Source: Nocardioides sp. WS12
GTDB taxonomy: Bacteria > Actinomycetota > Actinomycetes > Propionibacteriales > Nocardioidaceae
Assembly: GCF_014108865.1 (NCBI RefSeq)
Contig: NZ_CP053928.1
Location: 2,976,001-3,040,000 of the forward strand
Length of the DNA stretch: 64,000 nt
Direction: 5' to 3'
Part shown: piece after piece, positions 35,732 to 44,049 of the stretch
How the letters are laid out: the number at the start of each line of letters is the position of its first letter
Position numbering within the stretch: position 1 is the stretch's first letter
The notes under the pieces: model-generated
Databases searched by the model: none
Told to the model about the DNA's origin: nothing
What the model saw: only the letters and a program-made list of their open reading frames with translations
Translations under genes and position numbers: made by a program

Positions 35732-36274
35732 ATGACACGACGCAAGTTGATGGCCGCACTGGTCGCCCTGGTGGTCGTCGCCGGTGCCTTCACCATCTAC
35801 CTCGCCACCAGGCCGGAACCGGCCTCCGTGCGTCCCGAGGTCGATGCCGACGGTGTCTACCGCCCGGGTTCGCTTCCCGATGAAGTCGCCGAGGACGCCG
35901 TACAGGCTGCGGTCCTCGCGGCGCAGAAGTCACTGTCCTACGACTACCGAACGCTGGACGAGGTTCTCGCTGATGCCACGGAGCTCATGACCGACGACTT
36001 CGCCGCCGAGTTCAGTGAGGTTTTCGAGGCCACCGCGCGACCGAGTGCGCTGGAGAACAAGGCGGTGACCCGCACGCTCGTGCGGGGCGGCGGGCTGGTC
36101 CGCGCCGAGGACGACGACCACGCGGTTTCCCTGGTGTACGTCGACCAGGTGCTGGTCGACTCGACGACCATGAAGAACAAGGAACAGCCGTTGACCGTGA
36201 GCCAGAACCGGGTGCTCGTCGGTCTCGAACGCACCGATGGCAGGTGGCTCGTCGACTCGATCGAGCCACTCTGA
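35732..36274 (+). CDS. Mce-associated membrane protein (Mas), second of locus 1
   Basis: A 180-residue protein with an N-terminal membrane helix right after a short basic start (MAALVALVVVAGAFTIYLAT) and an extracytoplasmic domain ending ERTDGRWLVDSIEPL, the Mas signature. It follows the first Mas gene by 3 bp and closes the cassette B plus mce locus 1 series. It converges on the DUF2236 gene 21 bp away. Confidence 0.8.
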   Translation: MTRRKLMAALVALVVVAGAFTIYLATRPEPASVRPEVDADGVYRPGSLPDEVAEDAVQAAVLAAQKSLSYDYRTLDEVLADATELMTDDFAAEFSEVFEATARPSALENKAVTRTLVRGGGLVRAEDDDHAVSLVYVDQVLVDSTTMKNKEQPLTVSQNRVLVGLERTDGRWLVDSIEPL

Positions 36275-36295
36275 GGGCTCGGTTGCGGACCTCCA

Positions 36296-37219
36296 TCAGA
36301 CCATCGGTCGCCCGAGTCGGCGGCGGAGCTCGAGGTCCCACATCATGGCGTTGGTGGGGAACGACCGGAGCGTGTGCGGCAGCGGACGTGAGAGCGCCCC
36401 GAGGATGTGCATCAACTTTGCGTGGTGCCGTTCGTCCCTGTCGGTCCACGTGAGGTCGAGTTGCTTGCGGATCGGCTCGGGTAGGAATCCGGTGTTCAGC
36501 CACTCGAGCATCGCGGCGATGCGGCCGAATGGAGCCGGGAGAAGATCCGCGCGAAGCAGGCCGCGCAGGTAGTCGCCGACCCGCTCGTCGATCTCGGCGC
36601 GCTCCAGGCCCTCTTCCCAGTAGGCCCAGAACTCCTCCGGAGTGCGGTGCCACATGTCGGCAGGGACCTGGAGGGTGGTGCCGAGTCGGGCACTCGCGCG
36701 GAGCAGGACCACCTCCTCATGTCTGGTTGGCGGGCCGTGCATCCGCGTGATGGCATCCACGAGTCCGTAGTGGATGCAGCTGGCGACCCAGAGCTGCAGT
36801 TCCCGGTTGAACGCGTTGTACTTGACCGGGCTGTCGGGGGTCGAACGGACCTGGCGGTGCTGGCCGTTGATGGCCTGCCGGTAGGCGAGGCGCAACTCGT
36901 GGTTGCCCAGGAGGGCGACGCCGATGTAACCGATGGTGGTCCGGAACCGCTTGAGGGGGTGGCGGGTCACCTGACCGCTCTCGACCCGGCTCTCCACGAC
37001 GCCGTAACCGACCTCGGGCCACGACAACTGGAGGACGACGTTCGCCGTGCCCGACGTGAAGACGACCACGCCGTCGAGCTTGCGCCGGAGCAGCCTGAGC
37101 TCCTCGGCTCGCAGCGCCTTCTGGCTGGCACGGATGAACGGCGCCGCCTCCTCGCCCGACTCGGGATCGGCGACGGACTGATGGATCTGGACCGGTCGTG
37201 CGCGGTTGTCAGTGGCCAC
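36296..37219 (-). CDS. MpaB/DUF2236 (rubber-oxygenase-like) family protein
   Basis: A 307-residue protein of the DUF2236/MpaB family (oxygenase-like catalytic domain also found in latex-clearing protein). Typical segments are QLSWPEVGYGVVESRVESG near the start, RSTPDSPVKYNAF, LQLWVASCIHYG and a helical C-terminus. Members tested so far bind heme and act on lipids or polyisoprenoids; the role here is inferred. The GTG at 37219 is chosen because the longer frame would run into the divergent gene. A paralogue on the other strand begins at 37318. The pair next to an mce locus suggests lipid oxidation. Confidence 0.72.
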   Translation of the reverse strand: MATDNRARPVQIHQSVADPESGEEAAPFIRASQKALRAEELRLLRRKLDGVVVFTSGTANVVLQLSWPEVGYGVVESRVESGQVTRHPLKRFRTTIGYIGVALLGNHELRLAYRQAINGQHRQVRSTPDSPVKYNAFNRELQLWVASCIHYGLVDAITRMHGPPTRHEEVVLLRASARLGTTLQVPADMWHRTPEEFWAYWEEGLERAEIDERVGDYLRGLLRADLLPAPFGRIAAMLEWLNTGFLPEPIRKQLDLTWTDRDERHHAKLMHILGALSRPLPHTLRSFPTNAMMWDLELRRRLGRPMV

Positions 37220-37317
37220 TTCGGCAAAGTACCCGGATCCAGCGAAACTGACAACGGCTGATGTCCGAATGCCGGGCGAGGTGTGCGGCCCACGGAGAGA
37301 ACACGCAAGATGGCGCC

Positions 37318-38139
37318 ATGACACAGGCTCGCCCGTTCGACATCCGCGACCACATCGCCGGGCCGGCAGGCCTTCTGGGGTCGGCCGCCAACGTGATCAT
37401 GCAGCTCGGTTGGCGCGAGGTGGGGTACGGCGTCGTCGAGAGCAAGGTGGACAGCGGCAACGTGATGTTGCATCCGTGGAAGCGGCTGCGAACCACGATC
37501 AGCTACCTCGTCGTCGCACTCTTCGGCACGGAGGCCGACCGCGCGACGTACCGGGAGGCCGTCAACCGCTCGCATGTTCCCGTGCGGTCCGGCCCGGACA
37601 GCCCGGTGAAGTACAACGCCTTCGACCCCGCCCTCCAGTTGTGGGTCGCGGCCTGCCTCTACATTGGCTTCCGGGACATGCGCCTGGCGTTCCTGGGGCC
37701 GATGACCGAGGCGGATGCCGAGGCGCTCTACGTCTACTGCAGTCGGCTCGGCACCTCGCTCCAGGTGCCCCTCGTCATGTGGCCCGCCGACCGGGAGGCA
37801 TTCGAGGTGTACTGGGCCGAGGGCCTCCGGCGCGTCCGGTACGACGAGCCCGTGCGGCAGCATCTGCTGGCCATCGTGGACCTGCAGATGGTCCCGCGCT
37901 GGATGCGACCGGGCAACCGCGCGATGAACCGGTTCGCGACGGTCGGCTTCCTCCCCCCGGAGTTCCGTGAGGCGTTGGGTCTGACCTGGACCGCGGCCGA
38001 CCAGAAGAGGTTCGACAGGTTCGTGACGGTCGTGCGGTTCGGTTCACGGTTGCTCCCTCGCTGGGTGCGGATGCTGCCGATCCAACTGCAGCTCGCCGAG
38101 GTCCGGCTGCGGATCCGTCGGGGTCGGTCCCTGACCTGA
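37318..38139 (+). CDS. MpaB/DUF2236 (rubber-oxygenase-like) family protein
   Basis: A 273-residue DUF2236/MpaB protein, paralogous to the divergent gene at 36296-37219: both contain QL-WxEVGYGVVES-V-SG, HPxKR(L/F)RTTI, PDSPVKYNAF and LQLWVA. It is shorter at the N-terminus, beginning close to the conserved part. The ATG at 37318 is preferred; a strong ribosome site is not obvious. The two genes share a 98-bp divergent promoter region, so they are probably co-regulated. Substrate unknown. Confidence 0.72.
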   Translation: MTQARPFDIRDHIAGPAGLLGSAANVIMQLGWREVGYGVVESKVDSGNVMLHPWKRLRTTISYLVVALFGTEADRATYREAVNRSHVPVRSGPDSPVKYNAFDPALQLWVAACLYIGFRDMRLAFLGPMTEADAEALYVYCSRLGTSLQVPLVMWPADREAFEVYWAEGLRRVRYDEPVRQHLLAIVDLQMVPRWMRPGNRAMNRFATVGFLPPEFREALGLTWTAADQKRFDRFVTVVRFGSRLLPRWVRMLPIQLQLAEVRLRIRRGRSLT

Positions 38140-38140
38140 T

Positions 38141-38163
38141 CCTGGCCCGGCCCGTGGGTCAGG
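38141..38163. terminator. Candidate bidirectional terminator hairpin
   Basis: CCTGGCCC (38141-38148) pairs with GGGTCAGG (38156-38163) with one mismatch around a 7-base loop. It overlaps the 3' ends of the convergent DUF2236 and TetR genes. Confidence 0.3.
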
Positions 38164-38788
38164 AGGGCTGCTCGATCAGCTGCTGCACCGAGGACGCCAG
38201 GAGGTGCCCCACCGTGTCGCAGAGCTCGGCGTGGGTCATCTCCACCTCGCCGCTCAGGACGCCCTGGGTCACCTCCAGCGCACCCCCAACGGCGTACAGG
38301 AGGGTGACCCGGCCTCGTGGCGAGTCCGCGCCCTGTCCGAGCGCCGGGCCCAGGAAGGCCCGCATTGCGTCGGCATAGGAGGTCACCACGGTGCGGCGGG
38401 CTCTCGTCAGGCCTTCAGCGTTGGCGGACACGATCATTGCCGCGCGTGCCTTGCGCGGGTCCTGCTGGAACACCGAGTAGGCGCCCTCGAAGGCGGTGCG
38501 GCAGGCGTCGAACAGGTCTGCCGGTGCGCTGCCGCGCACCGCTGCCGCTCCTTGCCGTGCCACTTCGTCGGCGATCTCGGTGAACAGGGCCACCTGGAGC
38601 TCGTCGAGGCTCGCGAAGCTCTCGTAGAAGTAGCGCTGCGTCAGCCGCGCCTGCGCGCAGACGGAGCGCACGCCGAGGTCGCCCTCGTCGCTCCCCAGCA
38701 GGTCGAGGGCGGCCTCGAGTAGTGCCGCCCGGCGACGGCTCCGTCGCTCGTCGGCGGTGACCCCGCGATACGAACGACTCACCGACAC
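38159..38788 (-). CDS. TetR-family transcriptional regulator
   Basis: A 209-residue TetR regulator. The N-terminal HTH runs from RRRAALLEAALDLLG through VRSVCAQARLTQRYFYESFASLDEL, and the C-terminal ligand domain is helical. It lies 39 bp downstream of two acyl-CoA dehydrogenase genes on the same strand, so it may be co-transcribed with them or use its own promoter in that gap. It probably responds to an acyl-CoA or a related lipid; this is a contextual guess. Confidence 0.8.
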   Translation of the reverse strand: MSVSRSYRGVTADERRSRRRAALLEAALDLLGSDEGDLGVRSVCAQARLTQRYFYESFASLDELQVALFTEIADEVARQGAAAVRGSAPADLFDACRTAFEGAYSVFQQDPRKARAAMIVSANAEGLTRARRTVVTSYADAMRAFLGPALGQGADSPRGRVTLLYAVGGALEVTQGVLSGEVEMTHAELCDTVGHLLASSVQQLIEQPS

Positions 38789-38827
38789 GCGGGCGAGCCT
38801 AGACGACTCGCCCGCGGTCGCCGTGCG

Positions 38828-40006
38828 TCAGTAGGACTTCGGCAGCCCGAGCATCGACGTACCGATGTGGGCGAGCACCAACTGCTCGGCGACCGGGATG
38901 TTCTTCCCGATCCGGGCATCGCGCAGCCAGCGCTCCACCGGGAACTCCTTGGAGTACGCCATCCCGCCCAGCGTCTGGAACGCCTGGTCCGCGGCTTCCC
39001 ACGCCACCTGTGCTCCCGTCAGCTTGGCCACGTTGGCCTCGTTGCCGCAGGGCAGGCCCTGGTCGAAGAGCCAGGCTGCCTTGTAGGCCATCAGTCGGCC
39101 GAGCTCGGTCTTCGCCTTGATCTGGGCCAGCGGGAACTGAATGCCCTGGTTGGCCCCGATCGGACGTCCGAAGACCTCACGCTCGCAGGCGTACTTCGCG
39201 GCGTACGCCAGTGCGGCGTCCGCGGCGCCGACGCCACCCGCGGCAGCCAGGATCCGCTCCGGGTTCAGCACGTCCCACAGGACCATGAACCCGGAGTCGA
39301 CCTCGCCGATCACGTTGCGCGCCGGTACCCGCACGTCGTCGAAATACACCTGGCTGGAGAACAGGATGTTGCTGCCCATCTTGGGGATCGGCGTGTAGGT
39401 CAGCGTGCCGGCGGCGAGCGCTTCCTTCACGTCGATCAAGAAGAGCGTGAACCCGTTGGTGCGTGGCTTCGCGTCGGTGGCCGGAATGGTCCGGGTCACC
39501 GCGACCATCCAGTCGGCGTTCTCGACGTTGGAGATCCAGACCTTCTGGCCCTTGATCACGAAGTCGTCGCCGTCGCGTCGGGCCGACGTCTTGATCTCGA
39601 GGGCGTTGCTGCCGGCGTCGGGCTCGGTGAGCGCGAAGCAGAACTGGACGTCACCCGAGGCGATGCCGGGCAGGATCTCGGCTTTCTGTTCATCCGTGCC
39701 GTGGCGCACGAGGGTGGTCGCACCGAAGCCGGGGGTCGTCACGTAGAAGAACGTGCCAGCACCGCCGCCCGACGCGCACAGCGCCTCGTTGGCGATCGCC
39801 ACCTCGAGCAGGCCCTGTCCGCCGCCGCCGTACTCCTCGGGGATGTTGAGCCCGAACCAGCCGCCCTTGCCGAGGTCGTTGAAGACCTCGATCGGGAAGC
39901 GGTGGGCTTCCTCGCACTCGGACCAGTAGGCGTTGTCGTACCTGGCGGCCACGGCTCGCACACCGTCCTGGACGGCGAGCGCGGTCTCGGGCAGGTTGAA
40001 GTCCAT
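38828..40006 (-). CDS. Acyl-CoA dehydrogenase (FadE type)
   Basis: A 392-residue dehydrogenase with ALTEPDAGSNALE, KVWISNVENADW and LGGMAYSKEFPVERWLRDARIG. The C-terminal YxGxxEI motif is replaced by IGKNIPVAEQL, so the MCAD-type base is absent; a Glu in LNPERILAAAG sits where IVD/LCAD enzymes keep theirs. The ATG at 40006 shares one base with the stop of the upstream dehydrogenase (TGATG), so the two are tightly coupled and might form a heteromeric enzyme like other actinobacterial FadE pairs. Substrate unknown. Confidence 0.84.
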   Translation of the reverse strand: MDFNLPETALAVQDGVRAVAARYDNAYWSECEEAHRFPIEVFNDLGKGGWFGLNIPEEYGGGGQGLLEVAIANEALCASGGGAGTFFYVTTPGFGATTLVRHGTDEQKAEILPGIASGDVQFCFALTEPDAGSNALEIKTSARRDGDDFVIKGQKVWISNVENADWMVAVTRTIPATDAKPRTNGFTLFLIDVKEALAAGTLTYTPIPKMGSNILFSSQVYFDDVRVPARNVIGEVDSGFMVLWDVLNPERILAAAGGVGAADAALAYAAKYACEREVFGRPIGANQGIQFPLAQIKAKTELGRLMAYKAAWLFDQGLPCGNEANVAKLTGAQVAWEAADQAFQTLGGMAYSKEFPVERWLRDARIGKNIPVAEQLVLAHIGTSMLGLPKSY

Positions 40007-41145
40007 CAGAGCCCCAGGCTCCTTCCGATGATTTCCTTCTGGATCTCTGTGGTGCCGCCGTAGATCGTCGAGATCCGGCTGTCGAGATAGGCACGGGCGA
40101 TCGGGTACTCCATCATGTAGCCGTAGCCGCCGTGGAGCTGGACGCCCTGGTTGACCATCTTGTTCTGGAGCTCGGTCGCCCAGTACTTCGCCTGCGATGC
40201 CTCGACGGCGTCGAGTGTGCCGGCGACGTGCTTCTTGATGCACTCGTCGACGAACACGCGGGTGATCTTCGCTTCGGTCGCCATCTCCGCGATCAGGAAC
40301 CGGTTGTGCTGGAACTTGCCGATCGGCTTGCCGAAGGCCTCACGGGTTTTGGCATAGTCGAGGCACATCTCCACGACGCTCTCGCAGGCCGCGGCGGCCT
40401 GGGCGGCGATGATGAGTCGTTCCTGGGGCAGGTTCATCATCAGTGAGATGAAGCCGCTGCCCTCCGCGCCGAGCAGGTTCTCCTTGGGGACCCGGACGTC
40501 GGTGAAGCTCAGCTCGGCGGTGTCCTGGGCGTGCATGCCGATCTTGTCGAGGTTGCGGCCGCGCTCGAAGCCCTCCATGCCGCGCTCGACGACGAGCAGG
40601 CTGATGCCCTGGTGGCCGGCTTCCGGGTTGGTGCGTGCCACGACGATCACCAGGTCGGCGTTGATGCCGTTGCTGATGAAGGTCTTGGACCCGTTGAGCA
40701 GGTAGTGGTCGCCATGGTCGACGGCGTTGGTGCGGATGCCCTGCAGGTCGGAGCCCGCGCCGGGCTCGGTCATGGCGATCGCCGTGATGGTCTCGCCGGT
40801 GACGCAGCCGGGGAGCCAGCGCCGCTTCTGCGCTTCGGTGCCGAGGGAGATCAGGTACGGAACGATGATGTCGGTGTGCACGGAGAAGCCGGGTCCGCTC
40901 GCGCCGGCCCGGGTCTGCTCCTCGGACAGCACCACGTTGAAGCGGAAGTCGTCGATCCCGGGGCCGCCGTACTCCTCGGGGACGTCGAAGCAGAGCAGGC
41001 CCGCAGCGCCGGCCTTCAGCCACAACTCGCGCGGAACGATGCCGTTGCGCTCCCACTCCTCGTTGTTGGGGACGACCTCCTTGGCGAAGAAGGTCCGCAC
41101 GGAGTCGCGGAAGTCCTCGTGCTCGGGAAGGAAGAGCTCGCGCAT
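40006..41145 (-). CDS. Acyl-CoA dehydrogenase (FadE type)
   Basis: A 379-residue dehydrogenase: PEEYGGPGIDD, AMTEPGAGSDLQG, KTFISNGINAD, LHGGYGYMMEYP and IYGGTTEIQKEII. The MCAD Glu position is Gly; the helix-G Glu in LPQERLII matches the LCAD/IVD arrangement. It closely resembles the dehydrogenase at 14377-15522 in motif wording. First gene of a dehydrogenase-dehydrogenase-TetR series, divergent from a MerR regulator, the classic LiuR-like layout for branched acyl-CoA degradation. Confidence 0.86.
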   Translation of the reverse strand: MRELFLPEHEDFRDSVRTFFAKEVVPNNEEWERNGIVPRELWLKAGAAGLLCFDVPEEYGGPGIDDFRFNVVLSEEQTRAGASGPGFSVHTDIIVPYLISLGTEAQKRRWLPGCVTGETITAIAMTEPGAGSDLQGIRTNAVDHGDHYLLNGSKTFISNGINADLVIVVARTNPEAGHQGISLLVVERGMEGFERGRNLDKIGMHAQDTAELSFTDVRVPKENLLGAEGSGFISLMMNLPQERLIIAAQAAAACESVVEMCLDYAKTREAFGKPIGKFQHNRFLIAEMATEAKITRVFVDECIKKHVAGTLDAVEASQAKYWATELQNKMVNQGVQLHGGYGYMMEYPIARAYLDSRISTIYGGTTEIQKEIIGRSLGL

Positions 41146-41181
41146 GGAAAGGGCTCCTGACGTTAGGGTGCAGTGCTGACG

Positions 41182-41225
41182 GTGACAGTTGTGCCGTCAA
41201 TCAACTGTTACAGTATCACTGTCAC
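41182..41225. promoter_or_regulatory. Nested inverted repeats in the dehydrogenase/MerR divergent region
   Basis: The 110-bp divergent region contains GTGACAG (41182-41188) with CTGTCAC (41219-41225), ACAGTTG (41185-41191) with CAACTGT (41202-41208), and ACAGT-ATC-ACTGT (41210-41222). All are perfect and share the ACAGT half-site in alternate orientations. This is a strong candidate operator cluster for the MerR protein, controlling both directions. Confidence 0.5.
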
Positions 41226-41255
41226 AATGCTGGGTGACGAGATCGGGGAACCAAC

Positions 41256-41966
41256 GTGGGCGCACGGCTGACCGTTGACGAGCTGGCCGCAGCGGCGGGC
41301 ATGTCCGTCCGCACGGTGCGCTACTACGCCGGCCTCGGCCTGATCCCGCCTCCCGAGCGCCGGGGACGACAGGCCTACTACGCCGACCTGCACCTCGCGC
41401 GCCTCAATCTGGTCCGCGCGCTCCAGGAGCACGGCCTGAGCCTCACCGCGATCGAGGACTACCTCGCGCGGATCCCCGCCGGTGGGGACGCGGACGAGGT
41501 CGCCGTACGTGCGCTCGCACTCACCACCTGGTCGCCGCAGCCTCCCGAGGTCGTGAGTCGCGCCGAGCTCGAGCATCGGGCAGGTCGAGCGCTCGACGAG
41601 CAGACGCTCGACGTGCTGGCAGCCGTCGGTCTGGTCGACCACGTCGACGACCAGTTCGAGCTCCAGCCCGGGTTCGACGTCTACGTGAAGCTGCTGTCCC
41701 TCGACGTCGGCATCGAAGGGATCACTGCCGCGGGTCTCGCGGTCAGGCGCCACACCGAGGCGCTCGCCGAGGAGCTGACCGAGATCTTCGCGCAGCACGT
41801 GGTCGGCCCCTACCGGGCACGAAGTCACCACACGCCAGAAGAAGTTGCGTCGTTCCAGTCCACCATCGTCCAACTCCGCCAGCTCGCGCTCGAGGCCGTC
41901 GTCAGTGGTTTCCAGCGTGCCGCCAACCAGGTGATCAACCGCTCCCTACGGGGCGCCGGAGGATGA
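41256..41966 (+). CDS. MerR-family transcriptional regulator
   Basis: A 236-residue protein with an N-terminal MerR HTH (LTVDELAAAAGMSVRTVRYYAGLGLIPPP, split here over wing and helices). A long C-terminal helical region without metal-binding Cys residues argues for an organic effector. Divergence from acyl-CoA dehydrogenase genes recalls LiuR-like MerR regulators. The GTG at 41256 is the only start in frame that keeps the HTH whole. Its stop overlaps the next ATG by 4 bp. Confidence 0.8.
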   Translation: MGARLTVDELAAAAGMSVRTVRYYAGLGLIPPPERRGRQAYYADLHLARLNLVRALQEHGLSLTAIEDYLARIPAGGDADEVAVRALALTTWSPQPPEVVSRAELEHRAGRALDEQTLDVLAAVGLVDHVDDQFELQPGFDVYVKLLSLDVGIEGITAAGLAVRRHTEALAEELTEIFAQHVVGPYRARSHHTPEEVASFQSTIVQLRQLALEAVVSGFQRAANQVINRSLRGAGG

Positions 41967-42703
41967 GCATGCTCCCGCACGATGATTCGTGGCACCCACC
42001 GCGACTTGCCGATACGTTTCGGCCCATGGCCTCGCTACTGGACCCGTTCGGCCTCTGGGGACCCACGACCCGCGCGGTCGTGGCGACCGGCACGCAGGTG
42101 GCCATCTGGACCGAACGCCAGGTCCTGGGTGCGCTCCGCTCGCGCCTGGACATCGCCGCCCCGCCGCGCCCGCCCCGAGAGATCTCTGCCGGGGCCGAGA
42201 GCCGTGGCGGCACGCCCCTGCGCAGCAAGATGGACCGATTGCTGGATCGGGCGCTGGAGCAGAACAGCAGTGGTGGCCGGCAGGAGCTGTTCCACAAGAT
42301 GATCGACCAGCTGGTGCCCGACGAAGCGCGGATCGTCGGCGCCCTTTCCGATGGGTCTGCCTCGCCGATGGTGCACGTGTTCGCACGGACCATCAGCGGG
42401 ATCGGTGGCGAACCGATCCTGGAGAACGCCTCGCTCGTCGGCAAGATGGCCAACGTGTCGCTCCCGCACATGACGCCGGTCTACGTCAGCCACCTGCTTT
42501 CCCTCGGTCTGGTCGAGACCGGTCCGGAGGATCCGCAGCTCAAGAACGACTACCAGATCCTCGGCGCCGACGCCGCGGTCCTGCGGGCGCTCAAGGCGGG
42601 CAAGCGCGGTCCGATGGAGGCGAAGGTCGAGCGGCACACGATCAGGCTCTCCGCGTTCGGTCGCGACCTCTGGTCCGCGGCGACCTCGGGTGAGAACGGA
42701 TGA
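41963..42703 (+). CDS. DUF4393/Abi-alpha-like protein
   Basis: A 246-residue protein not firmly recognised. The middle part resembles the DUF4393 (Abi-alpha) family: LVPDEARIVGALSDG, a SLVGKMANVS segment and VYVSHLLSLGLVETG. The N-terminal 70 residues are basic and Pro-rich with no membrane helix. Abi-alpha proteins were named for a phage-abortive phenotype, but nothing here indicates defence. It is locked by 4-bp overlaps between the MerR regulator and the DUF445 membrane protein, suggesting a joint role with the latter. Confidence 0.5.
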   Translation: MSMLPHDDSWHPPRLADTFRPMASLLDPFGLWGPTTRAVVATGTQVAIWTERQVLGALRSRLDIAAPPRPPREISAGAESRGGTPLRSKMDRLLDRALEQNSSGGRQELFHKMIDQLVPDEARIVGALSDGSASPMVHVFARTISGIGGEPILENASLVGKMANVSLPHMTPVYVSHLLSLGLVETGPEDPQLKNDYQILGADAAVLRALKAGKRGPMEAKVERHTIRLSAFGRDLWSAATSGENG

Positions 42704-43953
42704 CCAGCTTGGTCCAGACCTGGCCGGAGATCCAGGCGGACTTCTCCGCGAACTGGATCATCTATGCGTCGATGCCCCTTGTTGCAGCGTTCATTGGCTA
42801 CGTCACCAAGCTGCTGGCGCTGCAGATGCTGTACCGGCCCCTGGAATTCCGGGGCATCGGGTTCCTCGGATGGCAGGGACTGGTGCCGCGGCGCGCAGGC
42901 AAGGTCGCTGCCACCACGATCGAGCTGCTGACCGAGAACCTGCTCAAGCCCGAGGAGCTGCTGGACAAGGTCGACGCCGCGGAGGCGGTCGAGGAGCTCC
43001 GTGGGCCGCTGACCGACGCCATCGACATCGTCGTACGTGACCTGGCTGAGCAGCTCCGTCCTGGTCTGTGGGACTCCCTGCCAGAGGCGGGTCGCCGGGC
43101 GATCACCGCCCGGGTGCACCAGCAGGCCCCCAAGATCGTGGACAACCTGCTCGCCGAGATGCGCGCGGACCTGAGCCAGTTCCTGGACCTGCAGTTCCTC
43201 GCCGTCACGATCCTGGTGAAGAACAAGGACCAGCTCAACGACCTGATCAGGTCGGTTGCCTCCGACGCGATGACCTTCGTGCGCCGCAGTGGGATCGTCT
43301 TCGGCTTCGCGATCGGCTTCGTCCAACTGGCGTGCTGGGCCTACTTCCACAACCCCTGGATCATGCCGGCGTTCGGCTTCCTCGTCGGGTTCGTCAGCGA
43401 CTACGTCGCCCTCAACATGCTGTTCCGGCCCATGGAGCAGAAGCGGTTCCTCGGACTCTTCCCGTTCCAGGGCGTGTTGCACGCCAAGCGGGACAAGATC
43501 ACCCGCGGCTATGCCCGCATCCTGGCTACCGACATCTTTGCTCCCGAGGTGATCTTCGAAGCGGTTCTCCACGGCCCCACCGCCGACCGGCTCTTCTCGG
43601 CCATCGAGCGGGAGATCTCACGGAGCATTGATGCCCAGTCCGGGTTCGCGCAGCCGCTCGTGCGTCTCGCTGTCGGCACGCAGCGCTACCGAGCAGCCAA
43701 GGACGCGGTGGTCGAGAGGGTCATCGCGCTCATCCCGGACACCATGGCACAGGCCACCGGCTACGCCGAGCGAACGTTCGACGTCGAGAACCTCATCGTG
43801 GACAAGATGAGCCAGCTCACGCCCGAGCAGTACGAGTCGATCATGCGACCGGTGTTCAAGGATGACGAGTGGCTGATGATCTCGGTCGGCGCCGTCCTCG
43901 GAGGGATCGTCGGCGAGATCCAGGTACTCGTCATCGAGCATTACGCACGCTGA
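42700..43953 (+). CDS. DUF445-family membrane protein
   Basis: A 417-residue protein of the DUF445 family. It has a membrane helix near the N-terminus (WIIYASMPLVAAFIGYVTKLLAL), a long amphipathic helical middle, a second hydrophobic pair (about residues 200-245, including GFLVGFVSDYVALNMLF) and a hydrophobic C-terminal end. The paired motifs YVTKLLALQMLYRPLEF and YVALNMLFRPMEQ are an internal repeat typical of the family. Function is unknown. The start overlaps the preceding gene by 4 bp. Confidence 0.8.
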   Translation: MTSLVQTWPEIQADFSANWIIYASMPLVAAFIGYVTKLLALQMLYRPLEFRGIGFLGWQGLVPRRAGKVAATTIELLTENLLKPEELLDKVDAAEAVEELRGPLTDAIDIVVRDLAEQLRPGLWDSLPEAGRRAITARVHQQAPKIVDNLLAEMRADLSQFLDLQFLAVTILVKNKDQLNDLIRSVASDAMTFVRRSGIVFGFAIGFVQLACWAYFHNPWIMPAFGFLVGFVSDYVALNMLFRPMEQKRFLGLFPFQGVLHAKRDKITRGYARILATDIFAPEVIFEAVLHGPTADRLFSAIEREISRSIDAQSGFAQPLVRLAVGTQRYRAAKDAVVERVIALIPDTMAQATGYAERTFDVENLIVDKMSQLTPEQYESIMRPVFKDDEWLMISVGAVLGGIVGEIQVLVIEHYAR

Positions 43954-44014
43954 ACCCGGTGTGTCGTTGCGTGGCGCTCCCGATCGGGAGCGAGTTCTGG
44001 GGCTCGGCACGGCG

Positions 44015-44026
44015 TTAGCACCTGTT
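44015..44026 (+). promoter_or_regulatory. Candidate TetR operator upstream of the TetR gene
   Basis: TTAGCACCTGTT lies 23 bases before the ATG at 44050. The same 12-mer with one pyrimidine change, TTAGCATCTGTT, lies just before mce locus 2 (45513-45524). A TACCTT hexamer at 44038-44043 could be a -10 box, putting this element near the -35 position, as for a repressor site. Autoregulation is inferred. Confidence 0.5.
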
Positions 44027-44049
44027 CGGTCAGCCTGTACCTTGTGCCC

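Noticed and set aside
36275..36295. Terminator between the second Mas gene and the DUF2236 gene
   Set aside because: No convincing inverted repeat fits in the 21-bp gap.
41963..42703. Phage-defence function for the DUF4393/Abi-alpha-like gene
   Set aside because: The similarity is weak, and neighbours are a metabolic regulator and a DUF445 protein rather than defence or mobile genes.
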